NCBI GenBank assembly: GCA_910584325.1
Contig: CAJTZH010000033.1
Coordinates: forward strand, 1-25,504
Direction: 5' to 3'
Length of the DNA: 25,504 nt
Origin: an uncultured Lachnospiraceae bacterium
Lineage (GTDB): Bacteria; Bacillota; Clostridia; Lachnospirales; Lachnospiraceae
Part shown: positions 8,220 to 15,845 of the stretch, piece by piece
Layout: the number at the start of each line of letters is the position of its first letter
Position numbering within the stretch: position 1 is the stretch's first letter
Notes under the pieces: model-generated
Databases searched by the model: none
Seen by the model: only the letters and a program-made list of their open reading frames with translations
Told to the model about the DNA's origin: nothing
Translations under genes and position numbers: made by a program

Positions 8220-8240
8220 ATATTATATGATATATAATAT
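8220..8240. promoter_or_regulatory. Probable PadR operator (inverted repeat)
   Basis: Arms ATATTATAT (8220-8228) and ATATAATAT (8232-8240) are exact inverted copies around GAT. The site covers the -10 box and most of the spacer, so a bound repressor would block polymerase. AT-rich palindromes of this type are usual for PadR proteins. Assignment to this PadR is inference. Confidence 0.6.
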
Positions 8241-8250
8241 TATTTGTCAA
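8222..8250 (-). promoter_or_regulatory. Perfect consensus sigma-A promoter of the padR operon
   Basis: TTGACA (8245-8250) and TATAAT (8222-8227) are separated by exactly 17 bases on the minus strand, 34 bases upstream of the padR start. So strong a promoter before a repressor implies tight control. Confidence 0.9.
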
Positions 8251-8289
8251 CATTTATATTGTTTTTACAGATACTTTCTGTTTTAACTG

Positions 8290-8322
8290 AAAAAACGCCG
8301 GAACAATACTGTTCCGACGCTT
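8290..8322 (-). terminator. Intrinsic terminator after the ECF S component gene
   Basis: On the minus strand the arms pair over about 12 bases (8311-8322 with 8294-8304, two G-T pairs, core CGGAAC/GTTCCG) and are followed by six T residues. It sits about 15 bases past the stop codon. Confidence 0.85.
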
Positions 8323-8336
8323 ATAATATGTACTCT

Positions 8337-8939
8337 CTATTCTTTTTTCCCGTTCCCGATAACAAAGAAAATTCCTGCCTGTTTCAAAACAGGTCTAAGC
8401 GCGTTATACACCGCCACAACAACGATTGTTCCGACTACCGCGTTCACCGCCGTCGCGCCCGCCGCCCATGTCGACATAATCTTTGCCGCAGGCGAAGGAA
8501 CGCCGAGGATAAAATTCTTGTAAAAATATCCTACAACCGGGTCCGCAATCACATTAAATCCCAGTCCGCAGACACTCGCAATCAAAGACCATTTGAAAAC
8601 ATACTTCACATCATTCTCCGTAGTAATATGCGCAGCTTTGTGGGCAATCACACCGGCAATCAGACCAATGCAAAATTTGAGAAGAAATGTTTTCGGCGCG
8701 CTTGTAATATAAGCCGGGTCCAATAAATCAGCAATCGTCATCCCCAAAGCGCCTGCCACGCCGCCGTATGTACCGCCCAAAAGAAGAGCCGCCAGTACGC
8801 AGAACGCGTTTCCGATATGAAGCGCCACCATATCTCCTCCCGGCACCGGAATCGGAATTTTTAAAAATGTAAACGCCACATAGCACAGCGCCGCCATCAA
8901 TCCGGTAATCACAAGTTTTAATGTTTTTTCGTTCTTCAT
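8337..8939 (-). CDS. ECF transporter S component (substrate-binding membrane subunit)
   Basis: A 200-residue integral membrane protein with about six hydrophobic segments. It begins M-K-N-E-K-T-L-K-L-V-I-T-G-L-M-A-A-L, with the small-residue A/G pattern in helix 1 that docks S components to the shared EcfT, and a G-G-x-x-G-A-x-G-M loop. It resembles the riboflavin-type ECF S family, but its substrate (a vitamin or precursor) cannot be read from the sequence, and no EcfA or EcfT gene is present, so it would use shared modules encoded elsewhere. The start at 8939 is preferred because GGAGG lies six bases before it; an ATG directly in front is too close. The open frame continues well upstream, through a protein-like stretch. 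It probably shares a transcript with the GH3 gene. Confidence 0.85.
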   Translation of the reverse strand: MKNEKTLKLVITGLMAALCYVAFTFLKIPIPVPGGDMVALHIGNAFCVLAALLLGGTYGGVAGALGMTIADLLDPAYITSAPKTFLLKFCIGLIAGVIAHKAAHITTENDVKYVFKWSLIASVCGLGFNVIADPVVGYFYKNFILGVPSPAAKIMSTWAAGATAVNAVVGTIVVVAVYNALRPVLKQAGIFFVIGNGKKE

Positions 8940-9042
8940 CATTTTCCTCCGATTTATGTACTTTTTGAGCTCCAGGTAATCATACATCGGATGTGGATTG
9001 TTGTAAAATACCAGTTTTGATATTTTTAACCAGTCCATTTTA

Positions 9043-11262
9043 TCAAAAACTAAAATGAATGTTTCCATGAATGTCGTTAAGAGAACTTCCCGCATACAAA
9101 ATGTACGCACCTTCTTCCGCCTCAAAGCTTCCTTTTTCTTCATCATAGCGCGCAAACGCGGCTTCTTCCAGACAAACCTTGACTTTCTTTTCCACGCCTG
9201 GTTCCAAAAATACCTTTTCAAAACCTTTCAATTCTTTGACCGCGTTTTCTGCTTTTGGACATTCCTCCCCCAGATAGAACTGGACAACCTGGGCTCCTGC
9301 GTACTGACCTGTGTTTTTTATGTCGATGCAGGCTGTAAACGTTCTGCCGCCGTTTTCGTTTTTCACCCATTCCCCACAGAAATTACCATATTCAAACGTT
9401 GTGTAAGATAAACCGTGCCCGAAACAGTATTGTACCGGAACATGATATTTTTCATAGTAACGATATCCGACAAAGATTCCGTCTCCATAAGTCTGCGTCA
9501 GATGCGCGTTCATCCTCTTTTTTTCCTGTTCATCTAACGCTCTTCCCGGAAAATCCGAGAGGTTCAATGCACCGCAATCCGAAAGGGTTTTGGGAAACGT
9601 TTCCGCAAGCTTTCCCGACGGATTCACGATACCGAATATGGTTTGTGCAAGCGCCGTTCCACACTCCATCCCTGCGTATCCCATAAAAAGGACAGCCTTT
9701 GCAAGCGGCTCCCATGAGGTCATATCCACCGGACTTCCCGCAATCATCACAACCACCATATTCGGATTTACCGAAAGAAGCTGACGGATTAACTCGTCCT
9801 GACCATATGGAAGACTCATATTCTCTCTGTCACGCCCCTCTAAATCCTCCTCATGATTTAATCCTCCGATAAAAATAACGTCGTCAAACTGTGCCGCCAG
9901 TTCTAGCGCCTCGCTGCGAAGTTTTTCTGCACGTGCGCAAACTTTACTCCCGGATGCGCCATCCTTTCGTTCTTTGCCGTCGTTTAAACTGTTTTCCTGC
10001 CAGTTTTGTCCGTCCTTTTCCTTTTTCGGTACTTCATATCCTCTCGCAAATGTAATCTCACAGTTTCCTCCAAGAAGACATTTCAGTCCCAAAAGCGGCG
10101 ATATTTCATATAGCGCTTTGATTTCCGCGCTTCCTCCGCCCGCCGCGTGTACTTTCATAGCATTGTCGCCGATAACAAGCAGTTTTTTCGTACGCTCTAA
10201 AACAAGCGGCAGTCTGTTACTGTCATTCTTTAATAAAACGACGGATTCCCTCGCCGCGTCCAAAATGATTTCCCGATGTTTTGCGGTATTAAAACTTCCC
10301 GCTTTGCGGTCTTTGTTTACGACAACCGTTCCCTGACCGTTTTCGTTAAACTCCACGTCAATCAGGCGGACCCGAAGCATCAGTCTTAAAATATTTCTTA
10401 TTTTTTTATCAATCTCCGCCTCATCCACCTGTCCGTCCTGCACTGCGTCATACAGTGGATTTGCCATAAAATATTCGTCAAAATTTGCTTTGACGGACAT
10501 CTCCACGTCCAGCGCACTCTGCGCAGCCTTTACCGTATCGTGAACGCCGCCCCAGTCTGATACAATCATACCGTCATACTTCCATTCCTTTCGCACAATA
10601 CCGTCAAGAAGCGTCTGATTCTGACAGCAGTGTTCTCCTTCGTACAGATTATAAGCTCCCATCACGGAGCGCACATGCGCCTTGTTTACCGCCGCAAAAA
10701 AACCGGGAAGATAGATTTCATAAAGCGCGCGCTTTGACACCTCAATATTCACCCACCGTCTCTCGTACTCCTGATTATTGAGTGCAAAATGCTTAACGCA
10801 CGCCGCCACGTCCGCCTGCTCGACGCCTTTAATAAAAGGAACGCACAATTCGCTGATTAAATATGGGTCCTCGCTGAAATATTCAAAATTCCTGCCGCAG
10901 ACAGGCACGCGTTTGATATTAATACCAGGCGCAAGAATCACGTCCTTTCCCCGTCCTCTCGCTTCCTCACCCAATACCGTCCCCGCCTTTTCGCAAAGCG
11001 TTCTGTTCCATGTCATCGCGAGCGAACTGTTGCTTGGACAATACGATACATAATCATCCGTATCGCACGCCGGAGTCCACGACGCATTTTCAAATTCATG
11101 CCTCACCCCCATCGGACCGTCGGACATTTTAAGCGGCGGAAGTAAAAGCCGCTCTACTTCCCCTGTCCGAAATAAACCGCCGCCGTGAATCATATTTATC
11201 TTTTCGCGCAGCGTTAATTGCTGTAACAGATATGTTATCTTTTTTTCCGTTTCATCACCCAT
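9043..11262 (-). CDS. Glycoside hydrolase family 3 beta-glycosidase (cytosolic)
   Basis: A 739-residue GH3 enzyme without signal peptide, so it probably hydrolyses imported beta-glucosides or oligosaccharides inside the cell. The (beta/alpha)8 domain spans about 1-300, with D-G-P-M-G-V-R near 48-54, K-H-F-A-L-N-N-Q-E near 158-166, and the nucleophile Asp236 in V-S-D-W-G-G. The alpha/beta sandwich domain has E-G-R-D-R-E-N-M-S-L-P, which holds the usual acid/base Glu. The C-terminal ~130 residues are the fibronectin III-like domain. A hydrophilic linker-like insertion rich in K, D, E and N sits in the second domain (about 410-445). Good GGAGG site at about ten bases. Exact sugar specificity is not readable. 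Confidence 0.93.
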   Translation of the reverse strand: MGDETEKKITYLLQQLTLREKINMIHGGGLFRTGEVERLLLPPLKMSDGPMGVRHEFENASWTPACDTDDYVSYCPSNSSLAMTWNRTLCEKAGTVLGEEARGRGKDVILAPGINIKRVPVCGRNFEYFSEDPYLISELCVPFIKGVEQADVAACVKHFALNNQEYERRWVNIEVSKRALYEIYLPGFFAAVNKAHVRSVMGAYNLYEGEHCCQNQTLLDGIVRKEWKYDGMIVSDWGGVHDTVKAAQSALDVEMSVKANFDEYFMANPLYDAVQDGQVDEAEIDKKIRNILRLMLRVRLIDVEFNENGQGTVVVNKDRKAGSFNTAKHREIILDAARESVVLLKNDSNRLPLVLERTKKLLVIGDNAMKVHAAGGGSAEIKALYEISPLLGLKCLLGGNCEITFARGYEVPKKEKDGQNWQENSLNDGKERKDGASGSKVCARAEKLRSEALELAAQFDDVIFIGGLNHEEDLEGRDRENMSLPYGQDELIRQLLSVNPNMVVVMIAGSPVDMTSWEPLAKAVLFMGYAGMECGTALAQTIFGIVNPSGKLAETFPKTLSDCGALNLSDFPGRALDEQEKKRMNAHLTQTYGDGIFVGYRYYEKYHVPVQYCFGHGLSYTTFEYGNFCGEWVKNENGGRTFTACIDIKNTGQYAGAQVVQFYLGEECPKAENAVKELKGFEKVFLEPGVEKKVKVCLEEAAFARYDEEKGSFEAEEGAYILYAGSSLNDIHGNIHFSF

Positions 11263-11285
11263 CGCAGACAGACCTCCTTCTTTTT

Positions 11286-11327
11286 GAAAACAGCCGCCAT
11301 TCCGTAATATTCGGTATGGCGGCTGTT
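11286..11327 (-). terminator. Intrinsic terminator after ilvC
   Basis: Inverted arms with AACAGCCGCCAT (11289-11300) and its complement (to 11327) extend by CCG/CGG around one mismatch and are followed on the minus strand by TTTTC. The T run is short, so termination may be partial. Confidence 0.75.
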
Positions 11328-11331
11328 ATTT

Positions 11332-11360
11332 ACATTACATTGTTCTATTTTAGTTATCAA
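11332..11360 (-). promoter_or_regulatory. Possible promoter for the GH3 gene
   Basis: TTGATA (11355-11360) and TAATGT (11332-11337) with a 17-base spacer lie at the end of ilvC. The predicted start near 11325 falls at the beginning of the terminator's first arm, the same arrangement seen before the nuclease-helicase gene. The match is moderate. Confidence 0.4.
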
Positions 11361-12366
11361 TCAGCTTTCCTTCGTCATTCCAGCTGTAAAGCTTACGGAT
11401 TTCCTTTCCCACAAGCTCTGCCGGATGCTCTGCTGCAAGCTTTCTCATAGCCTTGAAGTGAACCTGACGTCCCGCCGGCGACATATCCAGCAGGAATTCT
11501 TTGGCAAATGTACCGTCCTGAATATCAGAAAGAATCTTCTTCATCGCTTTCTTGGTATCCTCGGTAATAATCTTAGGACCTGTGATATAATCACCGTACT
11601 CTGCCGTATTGGAGATAGAATATCTCATGCCTTCAAATCCTGACTGATAAATCAAATCCACGATTAACTTCATCTCATGGATACACTCAAAGTACGCGTT
11701 TCTCGGGTCATATCCCGCCTCAGTCAGCGTCTCAAATCCTGCCTGCATTAATGCGCATACACCGCCGCAAAGCACTGCCTGCTCGCCGAACAGGTCTGTC
11801 TCTGTCTCTGTTCTGAACGTAGTCTCAAGAACGCCTGCTCTTGCTCCGCCGATTGCCAGCGCATATGCGAGCGCCTTATCAAGCGCCTTGCCTGTAGCGT
11901 CCTGATGAACGGCAACAAGACAAGGAACGCCCTTACCTGCCTGATATTCGCTTCTTACCGTATGTCCCGGTCCCTTTGGCGCAATCATCGTAACGTCAAC
12001 ATCCTTCGGCGGATTGATTGCCCCGAAATGAATATTAAAACCATGCGCAAACATTAACATATTGCCTGCTTCAAGGTTTGGCTCAATATCTTTCTTATAC
12101 ATATCAGCCTGCAGCTCGTCATTAATGAGAATCATAATGATGTCTGCCTTCTTTGCCGCCTCTGCGGCAGTATATACTTCAAAGCCCTGCTCTTCTGCTT
12201 TCTTCCATGATTTGCTGCCCTCGTAAAGTCCGATGATAACATGGCATCCTGACTCCTTAGCGTTGAGCGCATGTGCATGCCCCTGGCTTCCATAACCGAT
12301 AACTGCAATTGTCTTACCTTCCAATTCCGACAAATTACAGTCTTCCTGGTAATAAATCTTTGCCAT
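11350..12366 (-). CDS. ilvC: Ketol-acid reductoisomerase (class I)
   Basis: A 338-residue class I enzyme of branched-chain amino acid synthesis. It converts 2-acetolactate or 2-aceto-2-hydroxybutyrate to the dihydroxy acids using Mg2+ and a nicotinamide cofactor. The Rossmann signature G-Y-G-S-Q-G-H-A lies at 24-31. The second-strand loop that chooses between NADPH and NADH reads L-Y-E-G-S-K-S-W (47-54), with Tyr48-Glu49 where basic residues are common. A-H-G-F-N and A-P-K-G-P-G-H-T-V-R follow, and the C-terminal knotted domain carries the metal ligands (F-G-E-Q near 195, E-C-I-H-E near 229). It is co-transcribed with ilvN 34 bases upstream. No ilvB, ilvD or ilvA is in the window. Confidence 0.97.
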   Translation of the reverse strand: MAKIYYQEDCNLSELEGKTIAVIGYGSQGHAHALNAKESGCHVIIGLYEGSKSWKKAEEQGFEVYTAAEAAKKADIIMILINDELQADMYKKDIEPNLEAGNMLMFAHGFNIHFGAINPPKDVDVTMIAPKGPGHTVRSEYQAGKGVPCLVAVHQDATGKALDKALAYALAIGGARAGVLETTFRTETETDLFGEQAVLCGGVCALMQAGFETLTEAGYDPRNAYFECIHEMKLIVDLIYQSGFEGMRYSISNTAEYGDYITGPKIITEDTKKAMKKILSDIQDGTFAKEFLLDMSPAGRQVHFKAMRKLAAEHPAELVGKEIRKLYSWNDEGKLIDN

Positions 12367-12400
12367 CTTTGTTCCTCCTAAATACTATGTAATAAATTAT

Positions 12401-12892
12401 TTATTTTAAACTCGCAGCACCACGCGCAAGTCCGGTTACACCCGTTCTTGCCAGTTCTGTAATTTTAAAACCTTCCATCAGCTCTAAGAATGCCTTAATT
12501 TTATCCTGGCTTCCCGTGAGCTCTAACATAATCGAATTCGTGGACACATCGACAATCTTCGCCCTGTAAATATCAGCAATGGCAATCACGGCCTGTCTCT
12601 GTTCCATATTGGCTTCTACCTGCACAAGAATCAGTTCTCTCTGCACGGAAGCACCCTCAGGAAGTTCCACGATTTCCCGCACGTCCACAAGCTTCGCGAG
12701 CTGCTTTCGAATCTGCTCTAAAACTTCTTCGCTTCCGGAAGCAACGACTGTCATTCTTGAATAAGCCGGGTCATTGGTTACCCCCACCGTAAGACTGTCA
12801 ATATTATATCCTCTCCTGCTGAATAATCCCGCCACACGGCTCAATACACCCGCCGAGTTATCTACAAGGATTGATAAGACCATATGTCTCAT
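12401..12892 (-). CDS. ilvN: Acetolactate synthase small (regulatory) subunit
   Basis: A 163-residue regulatory subunit that binds valine and stimulates the catalytic acetolactate synthase subunit. The N-terminal ACT domain (about 3-75) contains V-D-N-S-A-G-V-L-S-R-V-A-G-L-F-S-R-R-G-Y-N-I, and a C-terminal ALS small-subunit domain follows (about 80-160). The frame is open further upstream to 12976, but that part crosses the promoter. The ATG at 12892 gives the usual M-R-H start and has AAGGTGG six bases before it. It is first of an ilvN-ilvC unit with its own promoter. The catalytic subunit gene is not adjacent. Confidence 0.95.
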   Translation of the reverse strand: MRHMVLSILVDNSAGVLSRVAGLFSRRGYNIDSLTVGVTNDPAYSRMTVVASGSEEVLEQIRKQLAKLVDVREIVELPEGASVQRELILVQVEANMEQRQAVIAIADIYRAKIVDVSTNSIMLELTGSQDKIKAFLELMEGFKITELARTGVTGLARGAASLK

Positions 12893-12947
12893 AACAAACC
12901 ACCTTTCACCATATAACATAACAAAATGAAAACAAAATTTCCATAAC

Positions 12948-12976
12948 ATTGTATCAATTCTGGTTTCTTTTGTCAA
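12948..12976 (-). promoter_or_regulatory. Sigma-A promoter of ilvN-ilvC
   Basis: TTGACA (12971-12976) and TACAAT (12948-12953) with a 17-base spacer on the minus strand, about 55 bases before the ilvN start. The resulting leader of roughly 50 bases is too short for a T-box or a leader-peptide attenuator, so control must be at initiation or elsewhere. Confidence 0.8.
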
Positions 12977-12991
12977 TGTATACCACCGGCA

Positions 12992-13978
12992 TTATTTCAA
13001 ATACTTGTCATACGCCTCCTGAAAACCTACGGAAGAACGGATGGTATCTTTCACGGAAATTGTCTCCCACAGCTTTTCATTATACTCCGCATAAAGCTTT
13101 GCCTCGTACGGCTCAAATATCTCATTAAATTTAGCAAGTTTATTTTCCTGAATCATACGTTCTTTGTTGGACGCCGTCTTCATCTTATCATATTCATTGA
13201 TACACATCAGAATGTAGCATCCCGCATCTGTCTCTACCACATCGCTGATTTCGCCCGTAACCAGATTAAACGCCGCCTCTTCGAAATTCTCCGGCAGTTC
13301 TCCCCGCCTAAGCTCATACTCGTACTCATAAGCGTTGTTTTCCTTAATCAGCGCCGCAAAACTTTCCCCGTTATCCAGACGGCTCTTGACGCTCGCGGCA
13401 GCCTGCAGGCTGTCACAGCGGATATACTGAATCGTAATCACACGCGCCTCGTCTTCGCTGATTTCGGTATCCACCTCATATGTCAAATCGTCAAACAGCT
13501 TGTCCGCCATCAGCATGGAGCGGTACATATCCGCCACCGCCTGCTCGGTAATATTGAACTTTTTAATATCCTCTTTTTCTACCGCCGCCACATACTCCGC
13601 GGCAGCTTTGGAAATGTTCTGTTCCTCAAGATTACTCAGTACGATTCCGCGGCTTTGCGCCACCTGATTCATACATTTCACACGCGTCAGCCGCCCCCTT
13701 ATCTGCTCTAATATATATTCTTCAAACGGCTTTCCGTCCATATTTTCATTCCAGATTTCAGAACCGAACAACTTCTCGTATTCACTGACCATATCGGAAA
13801 GATACGCCGCCACCTCCGTTTTCGTCGTCTGCGTCTGGTCTACTTTTATCAAGACATCCTTCTCGAAACCGGTGGAAATATAAATACTTTTATCATTCGC
13901 CGCCGTCTTCAAAAATACAATCACGCCAATCAGAAATACTACCAGAATTGCACCGATTATTTTTATTGCTTTCTTCAT
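12992..13978 (-). CDS. Membrane-anchored parvulin-type peptidyl-prolyl isomerase (PrsA/SurA-like foldase)
   Basis: A 328-residue extracytoplasmic protein. A hydrophobic N-terminal segment (about 5-24) after two lysines anchors it. There is no lipobox cysteine, so unlike PrsA it is probably a transmembrane-anchored protein. A helical SurA-N/trigger-factor-like chaperone region covers about 45-170. A parvulin-like domain follows (about 172-264), with F-A-A-L-I-K-E-N, G-E-L-P-E-N-F-E-E-A-A-F-N-L and G-E-I-S-D-V-V-E-T-D-A-G-C-Y-I-L. A helical tail closes it. It should help fold exported proteins at the membrane surface. Last gene of the maf operon, 10 bases after the 86-residue unknown. Confidence 0.88.
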   Translation of the reverse strand: MKKAIKIIGAILVVFLIGVIVFLKTAANDKSIYISTGFEKDVLIKVDQTQTTKTEVAAYLSDMVSEYEKLFGSEIWNENMDGKPFEEYILEQIRGRLTRVKCMNQVAQSRGIVLSNLEEQNISKAAAEYVAAVEKEDIKKFNITEQAVADMYRSMLMADKLFDDLTYEVDTEISEDEARVITIQYIRCDSLQAAASVKSRLDNGESFAALIKENNAYEYEYELRRGELPENFEEAAFNLVTGEISDVVETDAGCYILMCINEYDKMKTASNKERMIQENKLAKFNEIFEPYEAKLYAEYNEKLWETISVKDTIRSSVGFQEAYDKYLK

Positions 13979-13988
13979 TGATATTCAC

Positions 13989-14249
13989 CTATGCTTCCAC
14001 AACAAAATATGTTCCGTCAGGAAGCCGAAACACTTCCAGTGCTTCCTCCAAATCCTCATCGGATAATTGTTCGGTATCCATCCCCATCTCATTTAGATAT
14101 TCTCTGACTTCATTTATCGTTTCCAGCTCCTGCGCGAAACAATCCTCTAAAAATTCAATCGCTTCTTCCATCGTTTCCGCCACCGGTTTGGGAAATAATT
14201 TTCCCTGTTTCTCCAAAAATACCTTTGCGCATAAATTCGGTCTTTCCAT
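13989..14249 (-). CDS. Small acidic protein of unknown function (86 aa)
   Basis: An 86-residue acidic protein that I do not recognise. It has no signal peptide or membrane segment. The N-terminus has a K-V-F-L-E-K-Q-G-K strand-like stretch, the middle is helical and Glu-rich (E-T-M-E-E-A-I-E-F-L-E-D), and the end G-T-Y-F-V-V-E-A looks like a closing strand. It sits in a tight operon, 29 bases after the HAD phosphatase and 10 bases before the foldase gene. Its frame and spacing support a real gene. Confidence 0.7.
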   Translation of the reverse strand: MERPNLCAKVFLEKQGKLFPKPVAETMEEAIEFLEDCFAQELETINEVREYLNEMGMDTEQLSDEDLEEALEVFRLPDGTYFVVEA

Positions 14250-14278
14250 TTTCTTTCACACTCCGTTTCTGTTATAGA

Positions 14279-15052
14279 TTAAGAATATAATGTCCGAATT
14301 GTTTTTGCAACATTTGTTATCTGTTTTTTCGCATGTTTTTTTACGTCTTCCACCGCCGTCTCCATCACGAAGGAACGTTCTGCCTCATGAAACATCTCGA
14401 TATCGTTGTAATTGTCACCAAATACAGCCGCTTCTTCCTTTTGTATCCCAAAATGCTCCAAAACGGCGCGGACGGCTTTTCCCTTGTTGACGCCCACGGC
14501 GTTAAAATCCAGATACAATTCTCCAGATACCGCAGCCTGCGTCTTTTTCGACCATTTTTCTAAAAAATATCTGCTTGAATGAGCGATTCCCGACAAATCA
14601 CAGACGGAAATCTTAATAAATTCCTCCTTCACCTCGGAAAAATCCCTGATAATCGTTACGTTATTCTTCACAATATCGCGGATTCGATGGACATACGCCT
14701 CGCTTTTGGGCATCAGATACGACGTTTCTTCCCCCGACAGCAATATCTCGCAGTTTGGCACGGAATAAATATCTTTCATGATTGCGATTCCAAGTTCACG
14801 CTCCATCGCGCATTTCACCAACGTTTTGTCCTGATATTTCACAAGCGCGCCGTTCTCGCAGATATACACCAAATCCTGCTCCACTTCCCGAAACAGCCTT
14901 TTTAACGAGGTAATCTGCCTGCCGCTCGCGGGCGCGAACAGCACGCCCCGCTTCGTAACGTCGTTTAAGACACGGACTGTTTCCCCGTCAATCTCCTGCG
15001 CGCCGTTCTGAAGAATTGTTCCGTCTAAATCACTGGCAATAAACTTTATCAT
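14279..15052 (-). CDS. Cof-type HAD-IIB phosphatase
   Basis: A 257-residue cytosolic haloacid dehalogenase superfamily phosphatase of the Cof/YbjI type. It opens with D-L-D-G-T (nucleophile Asp8, acid/base Asp10). S-G-R follows as motif II, the type IIB cap lies in the middle (about 85-190), and a Lys in G-K-A precedes F-G-D-N-Y-N-D (metal-binding motif IV). Such enzymes act on sugar phosphates or cofactors such as flavin or pyridoxal phosphates; the substrate here is unknown. The start overlaps the maf stop by four bases, a sign of coupling. Confidence 0.93.
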   Translation of the reverse strand: MIKFIASDLDGTILQNGAQEIDGETVRVLNDVTKRGVLFAPASGRQITSLKRLFREVEQDLVYICENGALVKYQDKTLVKCAMERELGIAIMKDIYSVPNCEILLSGEETSYLMPKSEAYVHRIRDIVKNNVTIIRDFSEVKEEFIKISVCDLSGIAHSSRYFLEKWSKKTQAAVSGELYLDFNAVGVNKGKAVRAVLEHFGIQKEEAAVFGDNYNDIEMFHEAERSFVMETAVEDVKKHAKKQITNVAKTIRTLYS

Positions 15053-15621
15053 AAAATTCCCTTTTCCCTCAGCACCTTGCAGACTTTCCCTACAGGAAGC
15101 CCTACAACATTGTTATAATCACCTTCTATTTTTTCAACGTACGCCGCGAATTTCCCCTGGATACCGTACGCGCCTGCTTTATCCATAGGCTCGCCTGTCG
15201 CGATATACGCTTTAATATCCCTGTCGGTTAATTCATCCACATATACTTTCGTCTCCTCTGCAAATGTAATACGCTCCTCCATGCCGTCCTGCCGTATGCA
15301 AAGCGTTACGCCCGTAAACACACTGTGGCATCTTCCAGAAATGCTTTGAAGCATTTTCGCCGCATCCTCTTTGTCTTCCGGCTTTCCAAGAATCCGATTG
15401 TCCACGGAAACGACTGTGTCCGCCCCGATAACGACAACATCGCCTGCCGTCCCTGAAAATACATCCAATGCTTTATGCCTTGACAGCTCGCCAACCACGT
15501 CTTTTGGCAGGGCGCTTGTAACAACTTCCTCAATGCCGCTTACCACAACCTCAAAATCAATTCCCACCTGGGTAAGAAGTTCTTTTCGCCTTGGTGAACC
15601 CGATGCCAATATGATTTTCAT
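15049..15621 (-). CDS. maf: Maf nucleoside triphosphate pyrophosphatase
   Basis: A 190-residue house-cleaning enzyme that hydrolyses dTTP/UTP or modified nucleotides to the monophosphate and pyrophosphate. The Maf signature A-S-G-S-P-R-R opens the protein, followed by G-A-D-T-V-V with the catalytic base and the K-A-G-A-Y-G-I-Q-G segment typical of the YhdE-like branch. An ATG six bases further upstream (15627) is in frame, but AGGAGA directly touches it; the ATG at 15621 has proper spacing and gives the usual start. It heads an operon with the HAD phosphatase, the small unknown and the foldase. Confidence 0.95.
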   Translation of the reverse strand: MKIILASGSPRRKELLTQVGIDFEVVVSGIEEVVTSALPKDVVGELSRHKALDVFSGTAGDVVVIGADTVVSVDNRILGKPEDKEDAAKMLQSISGRCHSVFTGVTLCIRQDGMEERITFAEETKVYVDELTDRDIKAYIATGEPMDKAGAYGIQGKFAAYVEKIEGDYNNVVGLPVGKVCKVLREKGIL

Positions 15622-15640
15622 GACCATTCTCCTATCCGAT

Positions 15641-15671
15641 AAAAAAGGATGCCTGCGACATCCTTTTTTTA
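15641..15671 (-). terminator. Terminator-like hairpin in the maf leader
   Basis: AAAAAAGGATG and CATCCTTTTTT pair around a short loop (arms 15641-15651 and 15661-15671), giving a symmetric terminator that could work in both directions. It lies only about 8 bases before the maf ribosome site and after the maf promoter. It may end the upstream secreted-protease unit, attenuate maf, or both. Confidence 0.7.
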
Positions 15672-15699
15672 TTTCATGTATATCAATACATTCTTTATT

Positions 15700-15728
15700 A
15701 TATTATCTCTTTTACAGGGACACGTCAA
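15700..15728 (-). promoter_or_regulatory. Promoter of the maf operon
   Basis: TTGACG (15723-15728) and TAATAT (15700-15705) with a 17-base spacer on the minus strand. The predicted start near 15693 leaves a leader of about 70 bases that contains the hairpin at 15641-15671. Confidence 0.65.
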
Positions 15729-15845
15729 CTGAAACTATAGAGTTCCTGTATTCCAAAAAACCTGTGAATTGTATAATTAATTAAATATAGATAAGATAAA
15801 CTACTATTTTTCATTTTATTCTTTTTACATTTACTTTCATCAGTA

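Noticed and set aside
8940..9042. Riboswitch upstream of the ECF S component
   Set aside because: The gap is about 100 bases, contains no recognisable conserved aptamer pattern, and reads more like coding sequence.
8940..9221. Long N-terminal form of the ECF S component starting at 9221
   Set aside because: It overlaps the GH3 coding end by almost 180 bases and lacks a ribosome site there; the GGAGG-led ATG at 8939 matches the family start.
12893..12948. T-box or leader-peptide attenuator for ilvN-ilvC
   Set aside because: The leader is only about 50 bases and holds no specifier loop, antiterminator or run of branched-chain codons.
12893..12976. N-terminal extension of IlvN to 12976
   Set aside because: The extension runs through the ilvN promoter and is not seen in the family; the start at 12892 has its own ribosome site.
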